A stretch of DNA of 42,063 nucleotides from Alphaproteobacteria bacterium. Lineage in GTDB: Bacteria; Pseudomonadota; Alphaproteobacteria; Sphingomonadales; Sphingomonadaceae. Under the pieces are notes generated by a model. The model did not search any database. It worked only from the letters and a program-made list of their open reading frames with translations, and was not told the DNA's origin. Positions 26,436 through 33,958 of this stretch are shown here, one piece after another (positions within the stretch are counted from its first letter, which is position 1; the number at the start of each line of letters is the position of its first letter). Location: positions 1-42,063 of the forward strand of contig JAHJHL010000107.1 in the NCBI GenBank assembly GCA_018823905.1, written 5' to 3'. Position numbers and translations under genes: made by a program.

Positions 26436-27176
26436 ATGCGGGTCGCGGCGGCAGAAACGATCGATCAGAAGGAAGCGAATTTGGCGTCGAAGGCGAAGAC
26501 TTTAGCGAAGCGGCCGACCAAGGCGGAACAGCGCGCCGAGATGATGGAGCAGATTCTCGACACGGCCGAGTTGCTGTTCTCGCAGCATGGCTTCCACGGC
26601 GTGACGCTGAAGGACGTCGCCAAGCAGGTCGGCGTCCATCACACGTTGCTCAACTATTATTTCGACGACAAGCGAACGCTGTTCGACGCGGTCTTTGCGC
26701 GCCGCGCCGTGGTGACGATCGACAAGCGGATGCAGGCGCTCGACGATTATGAGCGTGCGGCGGGTGACAATCCGACCGTAGAGGGAGCGCTGCACGCTTT
26801 CCTCGATACCGACCTCGATCTCTATATCCAGGGCGGCGAGGGCTGGAAAAATTATGGCGCGTTCGGCGCGCAGGCGTCGAACAGTCCCGAAGGCGCCGAA
26901 TTCATGGACAAATATTTCGATCCCGTCGTGCTCCGCCTGATCGCGATATTGAAGAAGGCGCTGCCCGATGCCGCAGAAGAGGATATTTTCTGGGGCTATC
27001 ATTTCGTCACCGGGGCGCTGATGCTGACGCTGGCCCGCACCGGACGCATCGACAAATTGTCCCACGGACTCTGCCGGTCGGACGATTATGAAGCGGTGAA
27101 GGCGCGCATGGCGCGCTTCATGGCCGCGGGCTTTCGCGACATCTGCAATCAGCGCCGACAAGATCGCGACGGCTGA
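26436..27176 (+). CDS. TetR-family transcriptional regulator
   Basis: A 246-residue TetR-type repressor. The N-terminal helix-turn-helix region (ILDTAELLFSQHGFHGVTL, then VAKQVGVHHTLLNYYFDDKR) lies at about residues 40-87, and the C-terminal ligand domain follows. A basic 30-residue N-terminal tail precedes the HTH. It is the last gene of the receptor-esterase-ligase operon, 5 bp after the ligase, and 86 bp ahead of the SDR gene whose promoter region carries a TetR-style palindrome. I infer that it represses its own operon and the SDR/transporter operon, with a pathway acid or acyl-CoA as inducer, as for many TetR regulators of acyl-CoA pathways. Confidence 0.93.
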   Translation: MRVAAAETIDQKEANLASKAKTLAKRPTKAEQRAEMMEQILDTAELLFSQHGFHGVTLKDVAKQVGVHHTLLNYYFDDKRTLFDAVFARRAVVTIDKRMQALDDYERAAGDNPTVEGALHAFLDTDLDLYIQGGEGWKNYGAFGAQASNSPEGAEFMDKYFDPVVLRLIAILKKALPDAAEEDIFWGYHFVTGALMLTLARTGRIDKLSHGLCRSDDYEAVKARMARFMAAGFRDICNQRRQDRDG

Positions 27177-27217
27177 ATTCGCCGCGACAAAGCGGCATCG
27201 GGTCAATCATTTAATTC

Positions 27218-27231
27218 ACTCACCAGTGAGT
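27218..27231. promoter_or_regulatory. Palindromic operator, site 2 of a putative TetR regulon
   Basis: ACTCAC-CA-GTGAGT is a perfect 6-2-6 dyad set in an AT-rich stretch (TTAATTC on the left, TATTAATA on the right). It lies 32 bp before the SDR start codon and 42 bp after the TetR stop. A site of the same sequence type precedes the TonB receptor operon. Confidence 0.65.
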
Positions 27232-27262
27232 TATTAATATTTAAGTCGAGGAGACGACGGGA

Positions 27263-28156
27263 ATGGATTTATCGGGACGGGTTGCGATCGTCACGGGGGC
27301 CGGCGGGGGACTGGGCCGGTCGCATGCCTTGTTGCTAGCGCGCCATGGCGTGCGGGTGATGGTCAACGACATGCAGGGCGCGGCGGCCGAAGCCGTCGCT
27401 GAAGAGATTGTCGCGGCGGGCGGCGATGCGCTCGCCGCAGCGGCGTCGGTCACCGACGAGGCAGCGGTCGCTAAGATGGTCGATGCGGCGACCCGCGCAT
27501 GGGGCGGGGTCGACATCCTGATCAACAACGCGGGCATTCTGCGCGACAAGAGCTTTGCGAAGATGGATCTTGCCGACTTCCGCCTCGTCGTCGATGTCCA
27601 TCTGATGGGCGCCGCGGTCTGTTCGAAGGCGGTGTGGGACCAGATGCGCGCGCGGCGTTTCGGCCGGATCGTGATGACCACATCGTCATCGGGGCTCTAC
27701 GGCAATTTCGGACAGGCCAATTATGGCGCGGCGAAGATGGCACTCGTCGGGTTGATGCAGACGCTCGCGATCGAAGGCGAAAAGCACAATGTCCGCGTCA
27801 ATTGCCTGGCCCCGACCGCGGCAACCGCAATGACCGAAGGCGTGCTTGCCCCCGACGCGCTGGCCGAGCTCGCGCCCGACGCCGTGAGTCCCGGGCTGCT
27901 CGCGCTGGTCGGCGACGATGCGCCGACGCGCGCGATCCTTTGTGCCGGCGCCGGCCATTTCGCCGTGGCCAATATCACGCTGACCGAAGGCGCCTTCATC
28001 GGGCGCGGCGACGATGCGGGCGCGCGCGTCGCGGCCGAATGGGAGCGCGTGACCGACCGCCGCGACGAGATCGTTCCCGCCTATGGCTTCACGCAGGCCG
28101 AACGCGAGCTCGCGAACGCCGGCTTCACCGCGCCGACGATGGCGGTCGCACACTGA
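27263..28156 (+). CDS. SDR-family (3R)-hydroxyacyl-CoA dehydrogenase-like oxidoreductase
   Basis: A 297-residue short-chain dehydrogenase with VTGAGGGLGRSHALLLARHG at the N-terminus, NNAGILRDKSFAKM, the catalytic Ser in TTSSSGLYGNFGQ and Tyr/Lys in YGAAKMA. The pattern (GAGxGLGRxHA, LRDKSF, FGQANY) is that of the dehydrogenase unit of type 2 peroxisomal multifunctional enzyme (17-beta-HSD4 group), which oxidises 3-hydroxyacyl-CoA in beta-oxidation. It also carries a C-terminal tail of about 60 residues beyond the core. GAGGAGACGACGGGA precedes the ATG. It would act downstream of the acyl-CoA ligase of the neighbouring operon. The SDR at 8103-8960 is a paralogue. Confidence 0.92.
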   Translation: MDLSGRVAIVTGAGGGLGRSHALLLARHGVRVMVNDMQGAAAEAVAEEIVAAGGDALAAAASVTDEAAVAKMVDAATRAWGGVDILINNAGILRDKSFAKMDLADFRLVVDVHLMGAAVCSKAVWDQMRARRFGRIVMTTSSSGLYGNFGQANYGAAKMALVGLMQTLAIEGEKHNVRVNCLAPTAATAMTEGVLAPDALAELAPDAVSPGLLALVGDDAPTRAILCAGAGHFAVANITLTEGAFIGRGDDAGARVAAEWERVTDRRDEIVPAYGFTQAERELANAGFTAPTMAVAH

Positions 28157-28228
28157 ATTCCCCCGGGGCGTGGCGGACGGGCCGGACAAGAGCCCGCCGC
28201 CGCTGCCGGGTCATCATGGGAGAGAGAC

Positions 28229-29896
28229 ATGGCTAGTGAAACAGATGCCTCGCCGACGGCGGCGGAGAAGCGAAAGACCGAACGGCGCGTAATTATCGGC
28301 TCATCGCTGGGCACGGTGTTCGAATGGTATGATTTCTATCTCTATGGTCTGCTCGCCAGCGCGCTGTCGCTTCACTTCTTTTCGGGGGTGAACGAGACCA
28401 CCGGGTTCATCTTGGCGCTGATGGCCTTTGCCGCCGGGTTCGCCATACGCCCTTTCGGGGCGCTGGTGTTCGGGCGGATCGGCGACATCGTCGGGCGGAA
28501 GAACACTTTCCTCGTCACCATGGCGATCATGGGCCTGTCGACCTTCGCCGTCGGTTTCCTGCCCGGATATGACAGCATCGGGATTGCGGCGCCGATCATC
28601 CTCATGGCCCTGCGTTTGCTGCAGGGTCTGGCGATTGGCGGCGAATATGGCGGCGCGGCAGTTTATGTCGCCGAACATGCCCCGCCCGGAAAACGCGGTT
28701 TCTATACCAGCTTTATCCAGACCACGGCGATGCTGGGCCTGATCCTCGCCTCGTCGCTCGTCGTCGGGCTCCGCACGGTGATGGATGCCGAAACCTTTCT
28801 TGCCTGGGGCTGGCGCATTCCCTTCATCTTCTCGATCGTGCTGCTCACGGTCACGCTGTGGATCCGCTTCCAGCTGGAAGAAAGCCCGGTTTTTCAGCGG
28901 ATGAAGTCGCAGGGCGCGACGTCGAAAGCACCGCTGACCGAAGCGTTCGGCGAGTGGAAAAATCTGAAGATCGTGCTGATCGCGCTCTTTGGCGCGGTGG
29001 CGGGGCAGGCGGTGATCGGCTTTGCCGCGCATCTCTATCCGCTCTTTTTTCTCGAACGCATCGCGCGCGTCGACGGCGCGACCGCAAACTTCCTTGTCGC
29101 CACCGCGCTGATGTTGATCATCCCCTGCTTTGTCTTCTTCGGCTGGCTCAGCGACAAGATCGGGCGCAAGCCGATCATGATGACCGCCTGCGTCATCGCG
29201 CTCTTCGTCTATTTCCCGCTCTACAAGGCACTGGTCGGCGCCGCGAACCCGGCAATGGCCGCGGCGGTCGAGCGCGCACCGGTCACGGTCGTCGCGCATG
29301 GCGGCGAATGCTCGTTCCAGTTCGATCCCATCGGCAAAAACACGTTCGACCGGACGAGCTGCGATATTGCCAAATCCTATCTGGCAAAAGCCGGGGTCAA
29401 CTATGCCAACATCGACGCGCCGGCAGGAACGGCGGCGTCGGTACAAATTGGAGACACCGTGCTGCCCGTTCCGGACCCGTCGGGGCTAGGCGCGGAAGGT
29501 CGAGCTGCGGCAGTCGCGGGGTTCGCGGCGGCGGCAAAGACCGAACTCGACGCGGCGGGTTATCCCGACAAGGCCGACCCGGCACAGGTGAACAAGGTCA
29601 AGGTGATCATGATCCTCTGCGTCTTCGGCGTGCTGGCAACGATGGTCTATGGCCCGCTCGCGGCGCTGCTCGTCGAACTGTTTCCAGCGCGCATCCGCTA
29701 CACCTCGCTGTCGCTGCCCTACCATATCGGCAATGGCTGGATCGGCGGTTTCATGCCCACGATCGGCTTTGCGATGGTCGCGGCGACGGGTAATATCTAT
29801 CAGGGGCTGTGGTATGCGGTGGTGATCGCGGGGATCACCGCCGTTGTGGGCATCCTCTTCCTGCCCGAAACCTACAAGCGGGACATCGAAGCCTGA
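28229..29896 (+). CDS. MHS-type MFS transporter with large periplasmic insert
   Basis: A 555-residue carrier of the metabolite:H+ symporter group (ProP/ShiA/KgtP-like). It shows SSLGTVFEWYDFYLYG in TM1, RPFGALVFGRIGDIVGRK in the loop after TM2, and GWLSDKIGRKPIMM in the loop between TM8 and TM9. MHS carriers are usually near 430-450 residues. The excess is one block at about residues 340-452, between TM9 (ACVIALFVYFPLYKAL) and TM10 (VIMILCVFGVLATMV). By topology this loop faces the periplasm; it contains two cysteines (GECSFQF and TSCDIAK). It is co-directional with the SDR gene 72 bp upstream and probably imports an acid substrate of the pathway. Confidence 0.9.
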   Translation: MASETDASPTAAEKRKTERRVIIGSSLGTVFEWYDFYLYGLLASALSLHFFSGVNETTGFILALMAFAAGFAIRPFGALVFGRIGDIVGRKNTFLVTMAIMGLSTFAVGFLPGYDSIGIAAPIILMALRLLQGLAIGGEYGGAAVYVAEHAPPGKRGFYTSFIQTTAMLGLILASSLVVGLRTVMDAETFLAWGWRIPFIFSIVLLTVTLWIRFQLEESPVFQRMKSQGATSKAPLTEAFGEWKNLKIVLIALFGAVAGQAVIGFAAHLYPLFFLERIARVDGATANFLVATALMLIIPCFVFFGWLSDKIGRKPIMMTACVIALFVYFPLYKALVGAANPAMAAAVERAPVTVVAHGGECSFQFDPIGKNTFDRTSCDIAKSYLAKAGVNYANIDAPAGTAASVQIGDTVLPVPDPSGLGAEGRAAAVAGFAAAAKTELDAAGYPDKADPAQVNKVKVIMILCVFGVLATMVYGPLAALLVELFPARIRYTSLSLPYHIGNGWIGGFMPTIGFAMVAATGNIYQGLWYAVVIAGITAVVGILFLPETYKRDIEA

Positions 29897-29933
29897 TTGC
29901 TATGGTGAACGGCCGCCGCGCGTTGATCCGAAT

Positions 29934-31217
29934 CTAGCGCGCGGCGACGATCAGCAATTCGCGGAACGCTGCCGTTGTAGTGGCAACGGCGGCGGCGTCG
30001 ATGCAGCGCGCGTCATCACCCTCGACATGGTGGAAGCGATGAACGCCAAAGATGCCCGCGACCGAAGGATAGCCGGCAGCAATGATCGCGGTGAGCTCAC
30101 CCGCCGATAATTTGTCGCTGGGGTAGGGCGTCTCGAGCCCCGCGAGGCCTGCAAACAGGCGGCGTGCGATCGGAAGCAATGGCGGGCTGACGACCAGATA
30201 GCGTTGCGAATCGGTTCCACCGATCGGAGACAGCCCGAATAGCCCCTCATGCCAGTCGCGCGCCGCGAGATTGGCGCCGAGGTGGAGCCAGAAATGCGTC
30301 TGGGCAGGCTTCGGCGCGACCGCCTTCAACGCCTCTTCGGCGCCGAGATTCTCATATTCATGTCCGCTGTTGCACAGGAAGGCGAGGTCGTGATCGGGAA
30401 ACAGCTTTGGCGCTTCGCGCGCGAGGTGGAGCCACGCCGCGATCCCGCCGCCGCGCTCGCCGGCACAATCAGTCCAGCCTGATCGCGGCGTCGAGACGAC
30501 GAGCCACCGGCCTTTGCTGCGGTCGATTCGGCCGATGACGTTAAAGGCGGGTCGTTGTCCACCGCGTCCCGCGAGTGTGACGGTTGTGAGGGCGTGCTGC
30601 ATCGCGGCGTCGAGAAATGGGGCAGCATCGGCGGGCGCGAGCAATCCCACCGGTCCTGCAAACATCGGCGCCCGACCGTCAGCGTTCAGCGCGATGATCT
30701 GGCCGGTCGGGCCATTGGTGATGATGATCGCGGCCTTTGCGCCTGCCGCAAAAGCGGCATCGACCGGACCGCGGACGGGCTTCGCCAACGCGGAAGACCA
30801 GCGGCTATAGGGTAGGTCGATGAGCGCAATGGCGCCCGAAAGTGGCGCGTCGGCGCTGCCGTGGGCGTCGATACGCACCAGCGGCCCACTGACATCGTGC
30901 GCCGGAATGATGATCGGTTGCGGCGCTAGCGGCGCGCGTGCGGTACCCAAAATAATCGTGCAATCGTCGGCATCGAACCAGGGGACCGAGATCGCAGGTT
31001 TATCGACGTCATAGCCAGCGCGCGAGAGCTCATTGGCCAGCCAATGACCGCAGCCATTGTCGCCCGCGCCTCCCGACCTCTTGTTGCCAAAGCTGATATA
31101 GGTTGCAAGATCGGCCGCAATCGTGCCGCTGGACTCCGCTCCACGCCCCGATGCCGCCGCGGCAATTGGCAACGCGGTCGCCCCGGCCAGAAAACCGCGC
31201 CTGCTGGGTCGTGCCAT
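29934..31217 (-). CDS. Tat-exported M28-family peptidase-like protein
   Basis: A 427-residue protein begins with a twin-arginine signal (SRRGFLAGATALPIAAAASG) after the ATG at 31217, which has GAGGAGAC upstream. The rest resembles M28 zinc aminopeptidases with a PA-like insert (about residues 95-220). The metal-site motifs are not standard: the HxDS strand reads STPRSGW, the GADDNASG motif reads CAGERGGG, and the EE motif is replaced by NSGHEYENLG; GTDS and a late His (FHHVEGD) remain. It may bind metal differently or be inactive. It converges on the MHS gene and has a copy of the putative TetR operator about 70 bp upstream, tying it to the ester pathway. Confidence 0.78.
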   Translation of the reverse strand: MARPSRRGFLAGATALPIAAAASGRGAESSGTIAADLATYISFGNKRSGGAGDNGCGHWLANELSRAGYDVDKPAISVPWFDADDCTIILGTARAPLAPQPIIIPAHDVSGPLVRIDAHGSADAPLSGAIALIDLPYSRWSSALAKPVRGPVDAAFAAGAKAAIIITNGPTGQIIALNADGRAPMFAGPVGLLAPADAAPFLDAAMQHALTTVTLAGRGGQRPAFNVIGRIDRSKGRWLVVSTPRSGWTDCAGERGGGIAAWLHLAREAPKLFPDHDLAFLCNSGHEYENLGAEEALKAVAPKPAQTHFWLHLGANLAARDWHEGLFGLSPIGGTDSQRYLVVSPPLLPIARRLFAGLAGLETPYPSDKLSAGELTAIIAAGYPSVAGIFGVHRFHHVEGDDARCIDAAAVATTTAAFRELLIVAAR

Positions 31218-31285
31218 GATGTCTCCTCTCACGTGATCGCGGCCTCCCGCTCCATCTAGGTAATGCGCCGAGGTCCATTTTGCTC

Positions 31286-31299
31286 ACTCACAAGAGAGG
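31286..31299. promoter_or_regulatory. Operator-like site 3, upstream of the M28-like gene
   Basis: ACTCACAAGAGAGG matches the perfect dyad at 27218-27231 at 11 of 14 bases. One half-site (ACTCAC) is exact and the other is degenerate. It lies 69 bp before the start codon of the leftward M28-like gene. Weaker than sites 1 and 2. Confidence 0.4.
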
Positions 31300-31524
31300 G
31301 TAAAACTGTCGCGAAACAATGGCAAGCGAGGTGGCAGAGAAATTTGGCGGCAATGCGCCTCAATTCGGTCGTTCAGCCCTCTCGCTAATGAGCCTGAAAG
31401 CCGTCGTTCTTTCAGCCGCCGGTTGTCGAGACTTCCCGCTTAGTCAGACCGGCTACAAGCAATTCTTCTACGAACTCCGATATAGCTGCAACCTACCGCT
31501 TGCGGGGTTTCGCTGCGCGCTCAC
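31300..31524. other. Intergenic stretch without recognised gene
   Basis: No gene is recognised between the M28-like promoter region and the ATPase remnant. A 7-bp dyad (CTGAAAG at 31394-31400, CTTTCAG at 31409-31415) could be a weak hairpin downstream of the remnant. Base composition is slightly less GC-rich than the flanks. This stretch may be part of the same rearranged segment. Confidence 0.4.
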
Positions 31525-31989
31525 TCAATACACCGTCTGCAGTCGGACACCTGTCCGGCCATTGCCATCGAGTTCGATAACCCGCAGCGGCGCGACGCGG
31601 CCGCCGGGGGTCTCGACCGGTCCCACCCGGCCGAACTTTTCGATTAGGTGGCGCGCGAGAGGCTTGCTGGCGGTAGTAACTACCAAGTTGAGCGACATGC
31701 TGTTCTCAAGCACTGTTGCCCGGAAGATATCGAGCAGCCCGACGCGATTGAGGTCGTCGAGATGCGTTACCGGCTCGTCAAGGAAGAATGTTCCACGAAG
31801 ACTTCGCGCTCGCGCCAGAAATAAGGCTAGGGCCAAATCCTGGCGCTGCCCTTGGCTGAAGTCCTTGCCCGGGTTCAACTCCTGACCGCCGACATCCGCC
31901 AGCCACCGCAGCGGATCGTCGACCTGGCCGAGCTTGATTCTATCAAAGACCGGATTGGCGTGCATGCGTGCGAACAGTGGGTTCACCAC
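31525..31989 (-). pseudogene. 3' remnant of an ABC/SMC-type ATPase gene
   Basis: The 154 residues are the C-terminal end of an SMC/RecF/SbcC-like ATPase. They include the ABC signature-like FSQGQRQDLALALFLARA, a Walker B FFLDEPVTHLDDLNR and a switch-like LNLVVTTASKPLARHL. The Walker A part and the coiled-coil arms are absent. The frame runs to about 31990, where it meets a DUF3422 remnant on the other strand, and no upstream exon-like continuation is seen. Isolated GTG codons at 31984-31989 could start translation, but a lone C-terminal ATPase lobe would not be functional. What the complete protein did cannot be told from this part. Confidence 0.72.
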
Positions 31990-31997
31990 TCGGCCGA

Positions 31998-32669
31998 GAT
32001 CGCAACCTGGCGCTCCTCGGTTTGCAGCTCGTCCAGCAAAAGGCCGGCGAGCTTACCATGCTCGAAAGTGAACTTGCCGCCGCGACCCTGGCGATGCGCG
32101 ATTCCAATGCTGCGCCGGCATTGCTCGACCAGTTGATAGAGCTGGCGAGTCAAGTCACCGCGCTTTCGGCAGCGACCGCCTTTCGCCTCGGTGCAACGGC
32201 GGCCTACGCCGATATCGCGATGCAGCGGCTCGATGCGCTTGCCGAGGCACCGATACCTGGCTTTCAGTCGCTCGCAGATTTTACCGAGCGGCGGCTAGTT
32301 CCGGCTGCGCGCACCTGTCGCTCCTTCGCGGCCCGCATCGAGCATTTGGCCGAACGCATCGAGCGCGCGACGGCGCAATTGCGCACGCGCATTGACCTGG
32401 AAATCCAGCAGCAGAACAGCGCGATGCTTGTATCGATGGAACGCAGCGCGGCGCGCCAGCTCCATTTGCAGCATGTCGTCGAGGGATTGTCGGTCGTCGC
32501 GGTCAGCTATTATTCGGTCGGGCTATTTTCGTACCTTGCGAAAGGCACTAGCCATTTGGGCCTATCGTTCGATCCCATATTCCTGACAGCGACCGCCACG
32601 CTGCCGATTGCCGCGCTCGTCTGGCTGTATCTGCGGCACAAGACGAAGGGCGCGCCTCCAGAAAAATGA
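31998..32669 (+). pseudogene. 3' remnant of a DUF3422 membrane-protein gene
   Basis: About 223 residues from DRNLALL to the stop match the C-terminal half of DUF3422 proteins: the coiled-coil-like ESELAAATLAM, PGFQSLADFTERRLVPA, ARTCRSFAARIEHLAERIER, LLVSMERSAARQLHLQ-like helix, and two terminal membrane segments (SVVAVSYYSVGLFSYLAKG and PIFLTATATLPIAALVWLYL). Full-length family members are around 420-440 residues, so roughly the first half is missing. Homology begins abruptly near 31998, next to the start of the oppositely oriented ATPase remnant. A downstream ATG could still give a short membrane protein, but I treat it as broken. Confidence 0.75.
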
Positions 32670-32672
32670 GCC

Positions 32673-32783
32673 CTAAAGCGTCGCGTCTTCGTCGGCGGGC
32701 GAATGGAATTCGTGCCACACACCATTCAAAATGCCGAAGCCAACCGCGAGACCGAGTCCCAGAACCCACGTAAAATACCACAT
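32673..32783 (-). CDS. cydX: Cytochrome bd oxidase small subunit CydX
   Basis: A 36-residue protein starting MWYFTWVLGLGLAVGFGI and continuing through NGVWHEF to an acidic tail (PADEDATL). It is a single membrane helix with the MWYF-W-LG-x-A start and the helix-end W-x-E typical of CydX/CbdX (YbgT), which stabilises haem in the CydAB oxidase. GGAGG lies 8 bp before the ATG, and the gene starts 15 bp after the cydB stop, the canonical cydABX order. Its stop lies 3 bp from the stop of the convergent DUF3422 remnant. At this length it is easily missed by gene callers. Confidence 0.93.
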   Translation of the reverse strand: MWYFTWVLGLGLAVGFGILNGVWHEFHSPADEDATL

Positions 32784-32798
32784 TGCGTCTGCCTCCGG

Positions 32799-33947
32799 TC
32801 AGTAAAAATCAGGGTTCGAACGGACATCGGCGAGCGTCACGCGGCCGAACAGTATCTTGAGCACCCAAGCGGTGTAAGCGAGGATGATGGGTAGGAAGAT
32901 CAGCGTGACGACGAGCATGATCCACAGAGTAAGATGGCTTGACGACGCGTTCCAGACCGTCAGGCTCGATTGGGCGTCGATCGAGCTGGGCAGGATATAG
33001 GGGAACATCGACAGTCCGACGGTCGCGACAATCCCGACGGTCGCCATCGCCGATCCCGCAAAAAGCAGCGCCTGTTTGCGGCGGGCGATTGCAACATAAG
33101 CAAGCGCTGGCCCCGCGAAGCCGAGGATCGGTGCAAGCAGCATCCACGGATAACGCGCATAATTGTCCAGCCAGGCGCCCGTGGCAGGCACGCTCGTCGA
33201 CCAGAGCGGGTTCGATGGCCCGGCCGTATCGATCACCCCCGCCAGTCGGTAGCCAATCGGCATCGTTGCGACCATGATCCCACCGATGGCGAAGAGAAGG
33301 ATGGCCGCGATCGCGGCAAACCTGCCCCAGCGCCGCGCGCGTTCCATGACTGCGCCTTCTTCGATCTTCAGCGCCAGCCAGCCAGCGCCGTGCAGCACCA
33401 GCATCGCCACCGACAGCAGGCCGGTGAGCAGCGTGAACGGCGAAAAGAGGCCGAGCAGCGAGCCTTCGTAAAAGGCACGCAGGTCGCTATCGAGGCGGAA
33501 CGGCGCGCCGATGAGGACATTGCCGACCGCGACCCCGAAAACCAGCGCGGGAACGAAGCCGCCGACGAACAGCGCCCAGTCCCAACGGGTGCGCCAGGCG
33601 GCATCGTCGTGCTTCGAGCGATATTTGAACGCCACCGGTCGCACGATCAGCGCCGCGAGGACCAGGAATATCGCGAGATAGAAGCCCGAAAAGCTGATCG
33701 CATAGACATAGGGCCAGGCCGCAAAGATCGCGCCACCGCCGAGGATGAGCCAGACTTGGTGGCCCTCCCACGTCGGTGCGATGCTGTTGATCGCAAGCCG
33801 CCGTTCCTCGTCGTTCCGCGCGATAAAGGGCAGCAGCGCCGCCACCCCGAGGTCGAAGCCGTCGGTGAGGGCGAAGCCGATCAACAGCACGCCCATCAGC
33901 AGCCACCAGATCAGGCGGAGGCTTTCATAGTCGAAGGGTATCGCCAT
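32799..33947 (-). CDS. cydB: Cytochrome bd ubiquinol oxidase subunit II
   Basis: A 382-residue polytopic protein with the CydB start (SLRLIWWLLMGVLLIGFALT followed by DGFDLG) and the conserved NSIAPTWEGHQVWLILGGG and FSGFYLAIFLVL. The C-terminal half carries FPYILPSSIDAQSSLTVWNA and SSHLTLW, both standard for CydB. It pairs with CydA to form the quinol-oxidising, oxygen-reducing bd complex in the inner membrane. AAGGAGGA lies just before the ATG. It follows cydA after 11 bp and precedes cydX by 15 bp, so the three are one operon. Confidence 0.97.
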   Translation of the reverse strand: MAIPFDYESLRLIWWLLMGVLLIGFALTDGFDLGVAALLPFIARNDEERRLAINSIAPTWEGHQVWLILGGGAIFAAWPYVYAISFSGFYLAIFLVLAALIVRPVAFKYRSKHDDAAWRTRWDWALFVGGFVPALVFGVAVGNVLIGAPFRLDSDLRAFYEGSLLGLFSPFTLLTGLLSVAMLVLHGAGWLALKIEEGAVMERARRWGRFAAIAAILLFAIGGIMVATMPIGYRLAGVIDTAGPSNPLWSTSVPATGAWLDNYARYPWMLLAPILGFAGPALAYVAIARRKQALLFAGSAMATVGIVATVGLSMFPYILPSSIDAQSSLTVWNASSSHLTLWIMLVVTLIFLPIILAYTAWVLKILFGRVTLADVRSNPDFY

Positions 33948-33958
33948 TTCGGTCCTCC

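Noticed and set aside
31510-31530. CTCACTCA near 31520 as a fourth TetR operator
   Set aside because: It has only a half-site and no mirrored half; it lies by no start codon.
31319-31885. Open frame of 188 codons over the ATPase remnant region
   Set aside because: The opposite frame has ABC signature and Walker B motifs; this one is Ser/Arg-rich shadow with no recognisable domain.
31233-32669. Mobile element at the rearrangement junction
   Set aside because: No transposase or integrase frame, terminal inverted repeat or target duplication was found; only gene remnants are visible.
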